A DNA stretch of 64,000 bases from Valencia hispanica (GCA_963556495.2 OY747707.1:33873871-33937870); one strand, 5' to 3'. Counted from the first letter of the stretch, positions 21,223 to 36,261 are shown. Notes: a model not told the origin generated them from the sequence alone. Numbers and translations: made by a program.

Positions 21223-23764
21223 CTGAGGAAAAACAGCAGAGAAATTGAGGTGTGAAATTTTGACAGTGGGTTGCAGATCACCAACATTAAACAGTGCTGT
21301 AAAGGCATGTTCAATGGTTTAAAATGCTAAAATTTTCCTTCTTTTAGACAGCCTGCAAACTAACTAACTACATTCCCCCTGAGGATTCACTCTCGGAGAA
21401 GCTATTGCTGATACAGTACATCCCTAGACCCCCAGATCTATTGCCAACAATAATAAATGAGGGGTTTAGGATTTAGCAACAACCAAAAGATTCTTATGAC
21501 AGGTGATTAAACTAAGAGCTCCACTCCATCAGCTGACTCCTTCATTTCTAGCACTCTGAGGTGCAGCAAAGCCTTTACTGCTGCTTGACTTAATAATTGC
21601 TCATTGAACAATAAATTAAACCTAGTTCATCAGCGCCACATGTACTTATTTATAGTGATATTCTTTTCAAACTCTACTCTGTAACAGGTACTCTGACCAC
21701 CAATCGCTTTCATTAGCTTTTGATATTGTCCAACTTTCCTGAAATCCATGCAGTGCTCTCACACGGCTCCAACATTTTGCTTTTGAAGTAAGCGTTTTAA
21801 GAGAAGCGGTCAGAGTGCTCTAAGATCTGGATACTGGATACTACCATTAGAGTACAGCAAACTTACTCTCATGTTCAAGTAACCAGTTTTAGTTGCACCT
21901 GGTGTGGTTATTTGCTGCTTGCCGAGCTGCTTAAGGATTCAACAAAAATGCGCTCAGAGACGTACAGACGAGAAATTTCCCCCCACACTCCTGGATATTG
22001 CTGGATATTTTCTCTCATTCTGACCGTTCTCGGTAAACCAGAGTGATGGTAGTGCATGAAAACCCAAGTAGATCAGACCAGCCTGTTTTTCACCAACAAC
22101 CACGTCATGTTCAAAGTCACTCTAATCCCCTTTTTCCGCACAGAACAGTGAAATTATCTCTCCCTCTCGTGTTCTTTGACTTTGTTTTGTTCTTAACAAC
22201 TTTTAGCAGCTCTCAGCTTAGCTGTCATTCGCAAATGTTTCAAAGAAGCTCACCCATGGGAAAGGAGTAAGCAGGAGGTATATGGCTGGGCCCAGATAAG
22301 ATCTGCACACATGCAGTGCCTGGTACTTCCCTGGATTCTGGGAAAGACTCTACTCAGAATGCTGTCAAATATAATAAAAACTAACATCTGATATTTGTGC
22401 TGCCTTAAGCATCTTGTTTAAGAAAAATGGGAAGTATGTTTTGGAAGCTCAGGACGACCGAGCATAGTTAAAACGAATCACAGAGTGCCTCAAACAATGC
22501 AGCCTGGGGAGACTTCCCTGTTACATGAAACATGTAACGAAGATTTCTGACAAGAAATGCTTCCTCTCCTAAACAACCTGCAATGCTGTTTACGGCGAAA
22601 GAAAAAAAATGGCTTCAACTGAAAAATGACTAATTTATTTTTATTTCCTGCAGCACTTGCTTTTCTCTTGACAATAATTTCAGGTCATTTCACAAATGAT
22701 GTCACTGTATGTATATGATGTCTTGTTTTCTACCTGTATTCTTTCCGCTAGGGAGTAATTTTCCTTTTATGACTAACATCTGCTTTCCCTTTTTAATCTG
22801 TGGCCGATTAGAAATGAAATATCCCACCCCACTTGCTTGCCACTGGCTCCACACAGCTCATACATGGAGAAGCAGCAGTCATCACAGGGTAGTAGAGTCT
22901 GCTCAGTTCTTTGAATTTCTGGGTTTACAAAGTTTTTTCTTTATTATCAGCCAGCCAGGACAAATGAGATTTATACATTTTCCAAAACCTTTTTGAAGAG
23001 AACTATTATTTGCAAGGGTTATTTGTCTTGTATCCTAACAATCAGCAGTCAGATTGCAGTACAGTGTGGCTTAAACCCTCCATGCTGCAAGACAATGTTA
23101 ATCACAGCACTAATGTGCAGTACCATCTGTTAAAATAGTTTTACATAATTAAATCCATCTTTAATGCATTAATGCTTATGATGTTACGGCATTTTAATTT
23201 GCCACCATACATTTACAACAATGACACGCAAACGCAAGCAAATAAAATACAAGGAACATTTTCTGCCTTTCACAAATTATTGGAAACATTTTATAAAGAT
23301 TGATGAAAATATTTGCAAGAAATCCGGTGAGCTAGACATGTAGTTTTTGTGACCAAATTCTATATGCAGTATAATAAATGTCAACTTTATTCCTGTATTC
23401 TTTGGTTATATTACAATAATAATGGGAAAATATTGTGAAAGCATTCCTATACTTTACAGCTAGAAGAATTTTATTCACGTTTCTTCTGAACATATAAATA
23501 CAGTAACATCTGCAACGAGGGGACAGCATAGTTTCCTAAAGTTAAAAAGCACTTTTGGACAATCAACTCTCTCATAGGAGGCCACTATTTCAGGGCAATA
23601 ACCTCTCTGAAGAACAGAAAATGTGCACAAACAGTGCAATTTTCCCCAGAGAAGCCATAGAATGGATTTTCACCCAGCAAACCTTTCAGAGCTCTCAGGT
23701 CTTCTGGTTCAAGTCTACTTTGCATCTTCAGGATCAGAACAAAACATAGAAAAGCAGCATTTAG

Positions 23765-24036
23765 TTGTCATGCTCCTCCAATCAAACTTGAAACACTAAG
23801 TTCCTTTAAATCAAGGCTAAATACCCATTTGTTCAGAGTTGCCTCTAATCAATAATAACTGTAACATCATAAATCAGTGGTCTGTTTTTTTAAACTGTTC
23901 ATCGCTTCCCTTTATTTAGCAACTGAAATTAAATGTGTTTTGGTTGTTTGTTGTTTTATTCTTTTCATCATGTAAAGCCGTTTGAATTGCTCTGTTGATG
24001 AAATGTGCTAAACAAATAAACTTGCCTTGCCTTTCA
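23765..24036 (+). mobile_element. LINE 3'-terminal fragment
   Basis: The segment encodes the decayed end of a LINE ORF, followed by a GAATTGCTCTGTTGATGAAA-type 3' UTR and AATAAACTTGCCTTGCCTT. This family tail appears in reverse at 1788-1858. It is heavily 5'-truncated with no intact frame. Confidence 0.6.
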
Positions 24037-24404
24037 GCATGGAACAAATATTAAGATATAGATTTTTTAAATGTCTTATTGGTAACTTTGTACTTTTGTA
24101 AAGTTTTATAATTTTAAAATTGGATTTAATTTGTTTAGTAATGTTGTCATATTTTTCGTTTCTTTGGATTTATTGTACATCCTCTTGACTCTTTTTTGAC
24201 CTGCCACTGTTTGCCAGCCAATCCAGGAGCACCATTCCTTTTTCCTTGTGCTATTTGACTGTATCCCCAAATCTCCAAGAATCAGTCCCTGGTATGTGGT
24301 ATAAGTGGAGATAAGGAAGACTGCAGATGCTATCTTCTGCATTAGGGCCAAAACACCTTCCACTGTCCGAATTATTAGATATTTAGTCATATTTGGAGTT
24401 TGAA

Positions 24405-24520
24405 CAATAGAAATAGGCAGTTATAAGCATTTTTAGAGGGCGTATCAAGTATTTGTGGATTTTAGCTATTCGTGGGCGGCTATGGTCCCTATACTCCCGC
24501 AAATACTGGGGTCCACTGTA
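24405..24520 (+). repeat. Mariner/pogo-like transposon end
   Basis: The right edge reads CAAATACTGGGGTCCACTG followed by TA, resembling the inverted repeat CAGTGGACCCCAGTATTTG of pogo/Tigger-type fish repeats. No matching left end was found, so it is probably a truncated copy. Confidence 0.4.
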
Positions 24521-24524
24521 ATGA

Positions 24525-27500
24525 TTAACTGAAAATGCATAAATAATGATGATATCTGAACACTGAACAATGGAGACTGGAATTATGGCTGCCACTTCAG
24601 CCAACATTTCTCTAATTGAAGTGATCAGAATTTGGCAAGACTCTCTGAACGACAGCTTTGCTGATCGCATCAGTGGGATGATATCCCCACACGCGCTCAT
24701 TCTGCATCAGTGGTTAGGTTAAGCTGCAGCGATTTGTCACTGCTGGTCTGTGTACGGTGCAGTCACAGACTCACTCCATGCCTCCGTAACTCTTCAACGT
24801 GCTGTCAGCTCCAGAATATCGATATGCTTTTGATCTGGTGTCTATGTCTGAGATGATGCTCAGATGCTATCATTTGAATCTTTTTTTTATTGATTAGTTA
24901 CATGAACTCTCTTAAAGTCATACTTAAAGCTGAAAAAGTTATTGCATTGAGCTATTGAAATTGCTCCTGTTGTATTAGTTTGTCACAAACAGCTGCTTGT
25001 TTATACATTTAGCCAACAAACCAAATTTGTTGTGAAAGTTGGATCATTTTAAGTGCAATCAATGAGAAGCAACCGATTCAACCATGTCATTCCAGCCTGG
25101 TAAACCAAAGTTAAAAAGAAACAACAAATCTGTCTACTAACACATCAGCCAAACTAAATAAGAAATATGTGTGGAATATCAGCCATTACTTGCCCTGAAT
25201 TCTACATATTGGGAATAATATTAGAAAACACATGATCAGCTGACCTCGGCTGTAATTTTGCTGAAAATTATCCTCTATTGTCTGTCTTTTGTGTTATGAA
25301 AAAGAAATGGAGAGAAAAGCGAAGGCTCATCAAACCCCATAGTACAAGAAAATCCCTCTAAAGATTTTACTGTGCAGGTGGTAAGTTTATCTTTTTTTGA
25401 GGATCCTCCTCACCAGACTGAGTAAATGAACGAAATGGTCTTCTTTAAAGGAACAACAGTGCAGGGGGTTGCATTTAAAGATTCAGGATAGGGTTTGGAA
25501 ATTGTGTGTGATACACAGATCACTAATAATTTCTTTAAAGCGTAAAGTTCTGGAAAAAAAATTTCAGTATTTTAAATGACACTTTAATGTATTTTCTTAC
25601 CTTATTTTACTGATTAAAAACAGATTATTACCACTCAAGTTCCACTAGATTTGATAACTCAGACAACTTTCACAAGAATCTCTGACTTAGATTTAGTTTT
25701 TTGAACCTATGATTTGTAAGTGGGTAGAAAAGGTAAGCAGTGATACATTTAAAAACTAAAGAAGCACTCAGAGAGCGCAGACCTCCGGCAGGGTCACTCA
25801 TCCCCCATCCAACCCCATGGACAGTCTACAGTATACTAAGACCAAACCCTGCTGAGTATATTAAAGAGGAAGGTAAAGAAAAACATAAAAGTGTAGATCA
25901 TTATTATAGAACAACTTGTATTCATCTTTTTTGTATTACACTTATTTCTTTTCACTTTTATTTATTTATTTAAATTGTACATAACACATAATAATTTACA
26001 CACATAACCCATGAGTGTGAAATACAAAAAAATATGTATAAATAAAATTGCTTCTAAATAAAAACCTGTGTTTCATACATTTGGATTAAGCTCCCAAAGG
26101 GTAAATATTTTTAGAACCACCTCTCACTCCAGTCACAAAAATAAGTGTCTAACAGCTTTACACATCAAGTGACTGATATTTTTACATATTCTCTATAGGG
26201 GGGAGAATTTTTTCTTTTTTCACAATAGCTTTTATGTACTCCATAGGGCTGGCCTTTGTCATAGTGCCAAGAAGAAAATTGTTGTTAATAAAAAGCTATA
26301 AGTAGTCATTTTTAAGGCAGAAAAGGATGGAGCTCATTAATAGGTTTTCAGTGTTTCTCGTGCAAACCCTACAAAGACAAACATTTGAATTACATTTGTG
26401 TCTTCTTCAGAGTTAAAAGCAAACACAGGAACAGATCACATACTCCAGCCCTTTCTGCCTTTGTAGGTTTGATGTCCTTATGCTGTGCACCACCCCATGT
26501 GTGCTGAAAGCACAGAGTGCCTCACATCTACTGACTGCAGACAATATGAAGTCTTTCAAAATGAGTATAAGCCCCCTACCTGGCTTACCCTGCTCAATAT
26601 CGTAAGCCGCCTTGACCCTAAACCAGCTGGCATCAAATGACAGGTAAACTCTGGACAGGTCCGTCACAGGGCCAACAGAGCAAAACACAAAAAATGCTAT
26701 CAAAATATTGTTGATTATCATCACCACTGAGAGAGAACATCATTCAAGACATCCCCTTGTCTCACTAGTAACTTAACCTTTACTGCTGTATTGTTGAACC
26801 CTTTATGGATCTATATTGTAAAGAATGAACACCTAAATTAGGGTGACCAAATGTCCTCTTTTCCCCCGGACTTGTCCACCTTTCACATGCTCATTTACGG
26901 TGAAATTATATGCCGTTATTGAGTAATTTAAGCTAATGGGAATACATTTCTTTTCATTTTGATATTAGCAAAAATGCAATTTACATATATGTGCTCTGAT
27001 GTTATTCTACAGACACACAACCCACATTTCTACTGGTAAAATACTGAAATAGGGTTCTATTTTTATTTTACACTATATGTGCTAAATATCTCCTTTACTA
27101 CATTGCACTTCACTCTTTGTTTTGTAGTCTGAAACATGTTTTCTGTTTAGACTTGAAAACAGATATTTTAAATATGGTTTTGGAACATATTTCCCTCATC
27201 TTCTTGCAGGTGAAGATAAGCTGCACTATATATTGCATTTAGTAGACAATTATACCGAGTTATTGTCCTGCAGGGGTCTAGCAAAGCTGGCTTAACTTAG
27301 AGACAAAACGCAGCCAAAGCAAACAAAGGGATCAGACAAAAGAGGCAGATAAATCAGGGAAATTACTTTGAGAATGATTTTTAGACTGCTTTCCATTATA
27401 TACAAGCTTCATACACATGTAACAAGAATGTCTTGAGAGCTAGATTAATAGAAGGGTAAACTCAGTGTGGATGGTCTTTGACTGAGAGCTGGAGGATATG

Positions 27501-30500
27501 GAGTCTATTTCCTCAAATATGCAGAATGAACATAGGAGCCAACTTTTTATTCAGGTGCACTGCTATTATGCATTGCTGTATAGCCTTGCTTACCATCAAA
27601 CCGCTTCATTAATCTGATAACCATTTATGGAGAAGAAATTAACTGTAGCTGTGAGAAAGCTCTATTGTTCATAAGGTGCGCAGGTAATATCACTTTTTTT
27701 AAAGCAAAAAGTTTTAGTTGCTCTCTCGCAGTTTTATTTTCTGCAGTGCCCTGACATTTAAGATGAACAGACTTCAGCAATTACATGCTTTATTTAATTA
27801 GCTTGTTATCAGCTCTCAGTAGCTATGCCAGGATTTAAATTAAAAACATAGCACAAAACGTAATTTATACGCAAGAAAGAGGTATGAAAGAAGTCCAAAT
27901 ATTTATTGAAATCCATAACAAAGTTAGCGGTAAGACTAACTGCTGCCCATTTTTTTTTTGTGCACAATTATTTTATTTTACATGATACAAACATTCACTC
28001 AGCTTTTTGCACAAAAGATGTCCTGCTTTTAAACATCATATTTGCACCATCTATGCTTGCATTAGTACTTTCAGTGTTGATCAGTTTTCGACATGATATT
28101 TGTGGCTCTTTGCCTGAGGCAAACTTTGTGGCTTGCACAAGTGCTCCAGTCATTTGCACCAAGACAATTATCTACCTATTGCTTATTGGGATGTCCAGAT
28201 AATTGGAACTGGGTGACCCCACTGGGTGTACAGGGCAAAATTACAAATTGCCTTATATAAAAATCCAATTAACCTTCATTGTGGCAAGTGACCTGGGTCA
28301 ACATTGAACCTGTGGTTGTATCCAATAACAACTTATCTTCACACTATTACTACTAAATTGATTCAAGTAAGTGATTTCCTGTCTTTTCTTTTCCTTCCCT
28401 GAACCAACTGTTCAGTGTTTTACGTGTCTCAACTTCATTGAGTAGCATCTCCACCTCACAGTCCAGGAAGTTCCTCTTTAAGAAGAGGGAAGCAGAGAGA
28501 AGAATCACACATGCAGGGCACACTTACATCTATTTGCACATTCAAATGGGAACATGTCAAGGGAAGAACATGGTTTACCCTTATGTGTGCTCAGTTCCAG
28601 ATTGATAATGATGTATACAAAGGAAACATACTTTGATGAATGCATATGCACTGTTTTCTACATCAGCATTTGTATGCAGGTTCGCTGTTCCACGTTTGAG
28701 CATTTACCAAGCTTCTGCAGGAAATTCAAATAAATCTTTGTACTTGAGGCCCCAGTATGTGATTGCTTGTGATTTGTGTAATCTTTACTCTAGCTGCAAA
28801 GAACAATAAAATGGGGGATTCTTAGAGTATCACCTTGTCGTGTCAGATGGATGCAATTTTACATTAGTAGTTAATACAGCACAAAGAGAGGCATGTATCC
28901 ATGAATGTAAGAACAACCACTGGTGTTGAGCCATATTTCCTGTAGGTCCTCTAGAAACAACTGCCCCCCTTTATTAAAATATAGATATCATTTCCTTTTC
29001 ATGGAAAACCAGTGCTGATTTTCAGAGTCCAAGTCTACCATCATGACACTCCTGAGCCTGAGTGATTGTTTGAGTCAAAAAAGCCAGATGCAGCAAAGAT
29101 AAGATGATGCAGTGAAAATACTGAGGCTTCTCCCCAGTACTGGCCACAGGAAACATAAGATAAGAGATAAAAAAAGAAGAAGAATACAATTACTGAGTGC
29201 ATGCAGGATGTCACAGAAACAACTCAGTCCATTTGATGTTTTAAACAACCAGCAGATCGAAAGCAGATGAACACCCTTCCCTACACCCAGGCTTTTTAGG
29301 CCTGTGCAAGACGCAACGGAACAAGGTCAATTCAAGTAATAAAAATAAAAAGAACACAACATGTTCGGGATCCTTTTATAGAAACAAAGAGCTTTATTAC
29401 AGCCATACATTGAAAAGATATGTGAGTTTGTCACTAAATTCAACTAATAAGGCTACAATAGCAGGAATTGCATTAATTAACTGGCCATGTATAAAAGTAG
29501 ATTTATTGAGGTAAAGCACTTTAGTTCATTGTAGCCATACAGATAATTTCATTAAAGCTCCACATGCTTCTATTTGTCCAGAAATGGACAACCAAATGAA
29601 CAGTATGGGCCTTAAATATTAACCTACAGTAAGTATCTGTTTCTGAAATTAAACAACCTAGATTGGTCGACCTCAAAAGATAAAGATAATAATATAACTT
29701 ACAATAGAACAGTGTCTTTACAGATGCAAGTCAATGTCTTTCCCAACATTTGGCGATGTTAAAATCCTCTAACAACATGCCATGCAGGCATGCAAAACAA
29801 GGACAAGTTACAAAGAAGACCATGTATTTGAAAACAATGTGATTACTTGAAACTTATACTATCAGCACACAGGCATGCTGTGGAAGCTGGCAACAGGTAG
29901 ACGGGAATCTCACATGAACGAAAAACAAAAGGAAGACAAAGAATGAAAGGAGATGAGCATGACTCATCCGCCTCATGCCGGCTCCTGACATTTGGTTCCA
30001 TATAGAGAACCGAAATGTAAACAGATGGAAAAGGTGATTGCAGAGAAGACGAGATATGAGACTAATGCTGGAAAACATGGCAGATCTCTGTGTCTTTGAC
30101 GCTTCTCTAGAGAATGAATGAGATTTTTTTGTGTCTCTTGTTTGAATTTAATACCTGTTTTAATCAAGCCTGATGGGGTCTTGAAGAGTTGCTGATCATT
30201 GCAATAAAATGATTCCTAGAATGTGGTTCTTGTTCTCTGGTTACTCTGCCTGCAGTCTTATCTGAAGTGAAAACAAAAGAGCAAGAACAATAGATTGGAT
30301 GTACCATAGAAGAAATTATTGAAGTCAGGATTTATCATATTTGATTGGCACCTACAAAAAGTGAGAATGCTTGTGTACTGCTTCTTTAACAAGGGAAGTA
30401 ATTGGGAAAATTACATAATTTTGTCTCTATGTAAACCTCCAAATATAAGCACAAAGACCAACTTTGTGCGTATATCTGTACATTTGAAAGCACAATATTT

Positions 30501-30940
30501 CTAACAAATATAGCCGGCTTTCCACCAGACATGCCAGTATCTTGATACAACAGAATATACAAGAGTATTCAGAGGGGCATTGAATCAAGCTTTGTTCATG
30601 CAAAAATCATGTGCATTCAGCACTGCACAGCATAGAAGCCTCAGACAAAATGAAGTCCAAACACCTGCTCATTTGTAACGCAGCATGAAATATACAAGGC
30701 TTTTGAATGTGAAATGATCATAACGCTTCACCAAAATTCCTACTGAGACGCAATAGGTAAGCAAACAAACATGAATATGGAAACAAATTAGACTGAGTTC
30801 AAAACAGTTCCACAGGTGCAGTCATGTGTTCTTCTTCTTGCTTGTGAAATGTGATATTTTTCTTTATTTGTGAGAACATGTTAATGTCTTAATAAACCCT
30901 TTCAAATATTCTGTTCTGTATGCAGTGAACTGTGTTAGGT
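24525..30940. other. Intronic DNA, no gene recognised
   Basis: Over 6 kb of AT-rich sequence with only short frames of no recognised family. A GGGTGACCAAATGTCCTCTT motif near 26840 resembles the edge of a common vertebrate repeat but could not be bounded. Confidence 0.5.
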
Positions 30941-31124
30941 ATATGTCATATGTTAAGTATACAAAAAATATCCTTGAAATTTTCCATATTTTGTCATGTT
31001 AAAATCCTACGTTTTGTTGTATTTATTTGTGGAATTTTACGCAATACACAATCTAAAGAGCTATTTTTGCTGTTGCTCCTTCTAAATGAAATCTGACTTC
31101 AAAGAACGTGGGCTATTCAGTTTT

Positions 31125-31168
31125 TATATATATATATATATATATATATACCTACATACATACATACA
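31125..31168 (+). repeat. (TA)n followed by (CATA)n microsatellite
   Basis: Thirteen TA units (31125-31150) followed by several CATA/TACA units, inside the left arm of the decayed Tc1 element. Confidence 0.9.
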
Positions 31169-31858
31169 CGGTTAATTAGCAATTTGTTTTTAAACTATAT
31201 GAACACAGTTAGTTGTTTGTAATTTTAGCTTTAACACCAGGAGAAATATCACACTTGTACAAAAATAAAAAGTGTTAATGCATTTATAGCATGTAAAAGA
31301 AAAAAAGTATTACAAAGAAAAAAAATAGCAATGCCTTGTACCAGCTTTTTTGCAAATTTCTATGCAAATATAGAAAGAAATAAACACAACAAAAATGCAA
31401 AGAGTGGCCTTTTTAAATTTATTTGTAGTTAAAAACACTCTGCATTTGTTTATTTCTTAAGACCAAAGTTATAAAGAGCAACTGTGGAGTGCCCGAAGAG
31501 CATGTGGGCCCACACATTGCAGGACCAAGTGATTAACCAATCCAAAGTCGGGCTTATTTGTGAAGTAAAATGGAAATAAAGCATTTTTTTTAACTTTATG
31601 AGTAATGATCTGAAAAAAAGTGCACCTAAATATCTTCAGAAGTTACCAAATTAGCAAAGAGAGACCACCTATGTAAAATTTAATTTTAGTATAATTCCAG
31701 CAGTTTCATGAAGAGACCTCAGAGGTTTATCAGAAGAGATAAGAGAACAAACAGGATTATGAAGATCAGAAAACACAGCAGACCAGTCAGGGATAAAGTT
31801 GTAGAAACGTTAAAAGCAGGATTAGCTGATGAAATGACATTACAAGCTTAAAACATGT

Positions 31859-31863
31859 CACAA
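31859..31863 (+). repeat. 5-bp target duplication of LTR element, left
   Basis: CACAA here pairs with CACAG at 36683-36687, one mismatch. Related Tc1 elements have CACAG at this point, so the left copy probably mutated after insertion. Confidence 0.65.
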
Positions 31864-32148
31864 TGTAAAGGAAAACTAAGCCGGTTTATGATGTGTAACA
31901 ATTTACTTTTTAGATCTGTTTCCTGCTGTAGAACTGTAGAAGGGGCAATAAATACCCCTGGGACCTGCTTTCCTATTCTAGGGTTTGAGTTAGTGGAAAA
32001 TTACTGGGAGTGACCAACCTGAATAAACCTGGATTGTAAGTCTGATTTTGTCAGACACAGATCAGGATGAAATGCTTGATCTGTCTTCCCTTGCATGCAA
32101 GAAATAAATCAAAGAACTGTCTCAACCAACTTTGTCTATGCCATTTCA
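31864..32148 (+). repeat. 5' LTR (internally deleted)
   Basis: Begins TGTAAAGGAAAACTAAGC and ends GCCATTTCA. It matches the 3' LTR over landmarks such as AGATCTGTTTCCT, GGGGCAATAAATACCCC-like text, GGTTTGAGTTAGTGGAAAA and CTTGCATGCAAGAAATAAAT. About 115 bases just after AAGC and some 20 bases near the end, present in the 3' LTR, are missing. GAAATAAA near 32100 is a probable poly(A) signal. Confidence 0.8.
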
Positions 32149-35100
32149 GTTTGGTCTCAGAAGTTTTGGGTTTTGATGAATGACCTCAAGGACCAGATTG
32201 GGTGATTGTACATCCTGGAGAACATTCTCCAGCCTCCGAACCTTGCTTAGGCTTCAGAGATGGGAGTACTCAGGTTGGGGTCCTTGATGGTGATGGCTTG
32301 ATATCCAATGTTCCCTTACTGGTGAGAGCAACGTCCTATACTGCAAGAGTCCACATCCCCATTAGGAAAAGGTTAAAATGTTTTTTTTGGGATCCAAGCC
32401 GCTTCCTGATAGCCAATACGCAACCAAATGGCTATAGAGGTCTTGAGGTAAAATGGATCAAATATAAGGTTTAATGTTTGAAATGATGTAACTGTAAGGA
32501 TTCTGTGGAACTGGAGGGAAGCAGGTAGTGGTTTGGTCCAGGTGTCATGCTGGGGCCTCTGAAAAGATGGGTTCAGGAAAAACTACTGATGCTGCCTGAA
32601 GTAGCAGTAGCTTTATAGTATAGATAAGAGATAAAGAGAATATACAGAACGTTTCTGTATATTAGAAAAGGAAATAAGAAGAGAAATAAGAAGAAAGTAG
32701 TTTTTCCCCCAAATTAGTTTTTAACCCAAGATGTTTTGTCTGTCTGAGCCTCCCTGCAGTGCATCTGAACTCTGATCACGACTCCTGCTCTCACATGGCT
32801 TGGTTGCCACAGCAAGCAGTGGATCCTTCCTTGCTTACATGACAGCTTGAAAACAGCAATCTAGTGGACTGATGTGACTAAAAAGTGCTGTGCATCTGCA
32901 GACCCTATTTCTCCTGGACAAAGGTTTGAATGACTCCACCTTGTCTGAAGAACATCTGTGCTGGGGACCGTTGTCTGGTTTCCTGCTGGACATTTGACCG
33001 TCCCTACTCATTTTTGTGTGGGTGACTCGTCTTGAATGATTATTGGTCATCATTCTCAGACTGCTATACGAATTGCAGGAACAGGAGACAAGGTAAGCAG
33101 CGACTTCAACATTGCTGCTCTGTAAACTGGGAAGTCAGCTCAACATGGGACTTGTTTCATGTGTGGAGAACGTGAGCATTGGAGGAGGTAATGCTGGACA
33201 AACACAGAGGAACCTACACCACAGAGTAAGAGGCAGAGTCAGTCAGGCTGATTGGGAGCAGGAGAAGAGGAAAGGGGTGATGACGACTACACTGCCAGGA
33301 CTCTTAGATCAGCGAAGTACAGCCCCTTTCAAACAGGCAATGAAAAACAGTAATTTTCCGGATTTCGTCTGTTTTGCTTTTGAGTCTGAAAGCAATCTAC
33401 CGGACTTTGTCCGGATACCCTTTACCGGTCATTTTACGGATGAAGACCTATTAACAAGAGCTGACTTTTCGTGGTAAGGGGTTTGCGTTCAGATTATCAG
33501 ATAACGTTCCGGGAAAGCTGGAGGGGTGTGGGGCGGTGGGGAAAAGGGGAGGGGGCAGGGAACACTGTAAGCGCACTCATTGATGACATATAAATGTCAC
33601 TATTTTCCTTTCAGCTTCTTTGTCAATTCCTCTTAAGCGTTTCCATGTGCGCAAAATTGCACACATCACAAAGACGAGCACTGCGAGTAGATCTGCTGTT
33701 TCGTCGACCGTCTTTGCAATAATTGTTTGGGGAAATGACATGTACGCCCGCCGCACTAAGTTTACGTCATATCCACATACAACTCCCCCGCACTCCCCAC
33801 CCCCCAGACATTCATCAGGATCCTCAGGTACATTTCTTGCTGTGTGAAAGCAGCTGAAAGGCAATGTTCCGGAAAAAAGTGGTGTATTTGAAAACACAAC
33901 TCCGGTTAAAGACCGGATGGAATTGTCTACAAATATTCCAGAACTTCTGTCTGAAAACGGCAAATTTACACAAAATACATGTGCATTGCAAATCAAGATA
34001 TGTTTGTTATTATTTAAACTTGCATGCAGAAACTGTAAAATTAAGGATTAAAAATTAGATTAACGCGATTAAAAAATATAGCGCGCTAAATATGGACGTA
34101 ATTAATTGATCGCAATTAACGCGATAATTTGACACCCCTAGTTAAAATATATATTTTTTTGAAAATATGGTTAAAGAAATGATTGGTAATTTTAAACATT
34201 CCTGAAGCTTCAGCTAAATTTTATGTTTACAATTTGAGAAAGACAAAATGAAGACTGACAAGTTTTTGACTGAAGGATATCGACAAATCTGACTATTTGT
34301 TTGTTGTGTGTTTTCTGTTGAAATGAATGAGTGTTTGTGAAGATTTGTGATGAGAGAGATTGAACAGTTTGAGTTTAGGGGGCTGTAATGAAGAAAAAGG
34401 TTGCCTTTGAGAGCCGTGGTTTTTTTGGGGGGGGGGATCAGCTGAAGTCAAAAGGGCTCAGAGTAGTAAAATGCTCTTCCGATCACAGAGTAAACTACAG
34501 GAAATCACAATTCTCTGCTTGCTTCAGTAAGTGGGACAGAGGGCTGATTAGGTGTGCCTGGCCTCTGAAGCATCAAAGTGATTGGCTCTAGGGTGTTCGG
34601 ATCAAACCTGTTCTGTCTCTGTGCGATGATGATGGGTAACCAAGTGAGTCAACAAGTTTCTTAAAGACCCAATTCAAATGAAAATCATGTTTTTCTAGGT
34701 GTTAACATGTTCTTGTTGAATTTTTCTGATGCTAGATGACATATCTTGAGAAAATTAAGCTCAAAGTCATCCAAATGGCTGTGAATCAGTAGCAGACGTT
34801 AAAATGTCGGCTAAAATAGACTGGAGTTCTTAGTAGTAACTCCACTGGGCGGAGGGGGGGGGGGGTTGCCGTGCCAACGGCTCCACCCACAACCCAGAGG
34901 CGAATTGTATATAAGCTACTGCAGCTCTGCTGAAGCGAAGTCCCCGAAAACGGCACAGGTTTTGTGATTTTGGCTAAAAACGGCATAATCGTAATTTAAA
35001 GACCACTGAGAATCTAAGTGGGACTTTAACATCTTCGGACCGAAACAACTAAAGTTCAAACAAAGGCTCTCATTCAAGAACTTTTGCTGACCACTGGTGA

Positions 35101-36261
35101 GTGGTTGAAGTAGAAAGTGAAGATTCTGGACAAAACGGTTCTTACAGGGACATAATAATCCCTTGGGCAGTTATAGACTGTAAAATAGTTTCTGTATTCT
35201 ACCAAGATTGTTCCAGCTGGTAGGAAAAAATGGGACGTTTTTCTTGTTGCAGTGTTTATTATGTCATGACATATGGGTTTTGGAGTTTATGACTTTGATG
35301 AGTTTTAGGTTTGAAAGGAATGTTTAAAGGACATTTGTTTATACATATGAGGGATGGAAAATTTCAGACACGAGGTAAAATTATGTTTTGAGTTGAATGG
35401 GTTAGATTGGAGTTAACCATGGGTTAATAAACATTGGGAAAGCATAATCTTATAACACCTGGAGATTACGTGTTGAAATAAAATGTGTTTAAAGATTGGA
35501 TTTTAGATTATGAAGCACTTGGATGATGATTTTAAAATAGTTCTAATCTTGGGTTTAATTTCAAAAAGCAAAGGCATTGTATAATTAAGGTTTTTATGTT
35601 TTTATGCTATAGTGCATTCTGCAACTGTGGCTACAAATGTAACTGATGTTATATTTGATGCATACGGGTTAAGAACTTACACAAATTTAAGGAAGAGTTT
35701 TCTTTAGAGTACAACCTGTATGTTTGTTTTTGCTTCTTAAAGGAGTTTTCCGTGGGTCAACAGAAGAAATAGTTGTTTTTTACATTGGGACATGTTTTGT
35801 CCCAATGTTGGGTTTTCTAGAAGTCTTTCTGATGCAATTACGAATGCATAATTAGATTTCTGAATATGTCCAAGATGTATTTATAGCTTCTGGAAAGTTG
35901 ACAGAATATGTTGATAGTTGCTTCTCTGGGCAAGAAGGACTGTGAGAAAAGTTTAAGCGATAAGAAAGTAATACAGCCCAGCAGGAATTTTGTTTTCATG
36001 CACATATTCTGGTCATACCTTGAGGGATAATCTTTGAAGATATATGATGGGATACTGCCTTTGGATACCAATTTTGGAGTTTATTTTGCTTAAATGATAT
36101 GTTTGCAGAGTTCAAAGTTGTGATGTTCAGCCTCTGCAAGGAAGTACTTGATTACATGTGCCTTTGCTTGTTGTTTATTGCGTTTGATCCTAATGTATTT
36201 GCTTTTTTTGTTTGAGTGATTAATATAAACATGGGTTTATTTTTAATCAAAAGGGGGGAAT
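32149..36261 (+). other. Interior of LTR element, no intact gene
   Basis: Reading frames are short and broken throughout; no protease, RT, integrase or envelope motif was recognised. Sequence after the 5' LTR (GTTTGGTCTCAGAAG) is where a primer-binding site would lie, but I could not match it to a tRNA. The segment 34020-34140 resembles the terminal part of another fish DNA repeat (AACGCGATTAAAAAAT, then AATTAACGCGATAATTTGAC), and a run of G lies at about 34854-34866. Confidence 0.55.
36249..36261 (+). promoter_or_regulatory. Polypurine tract of LTR element
   Basis: AAAAGGGGGGAAT lies directly before the 3' LTR. In retroelements this site primes plus-strand DNA synthesis, and its position supports the LTR boundary at 36262. 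Confidence 0.75.

Noticed and set aside
34631..34680. Possible gag start in the LTR element
   Set aside because: A Met-Gly-Asn start is followed within a few codons by a stop and unrelated sequence, so no gene can be supported.
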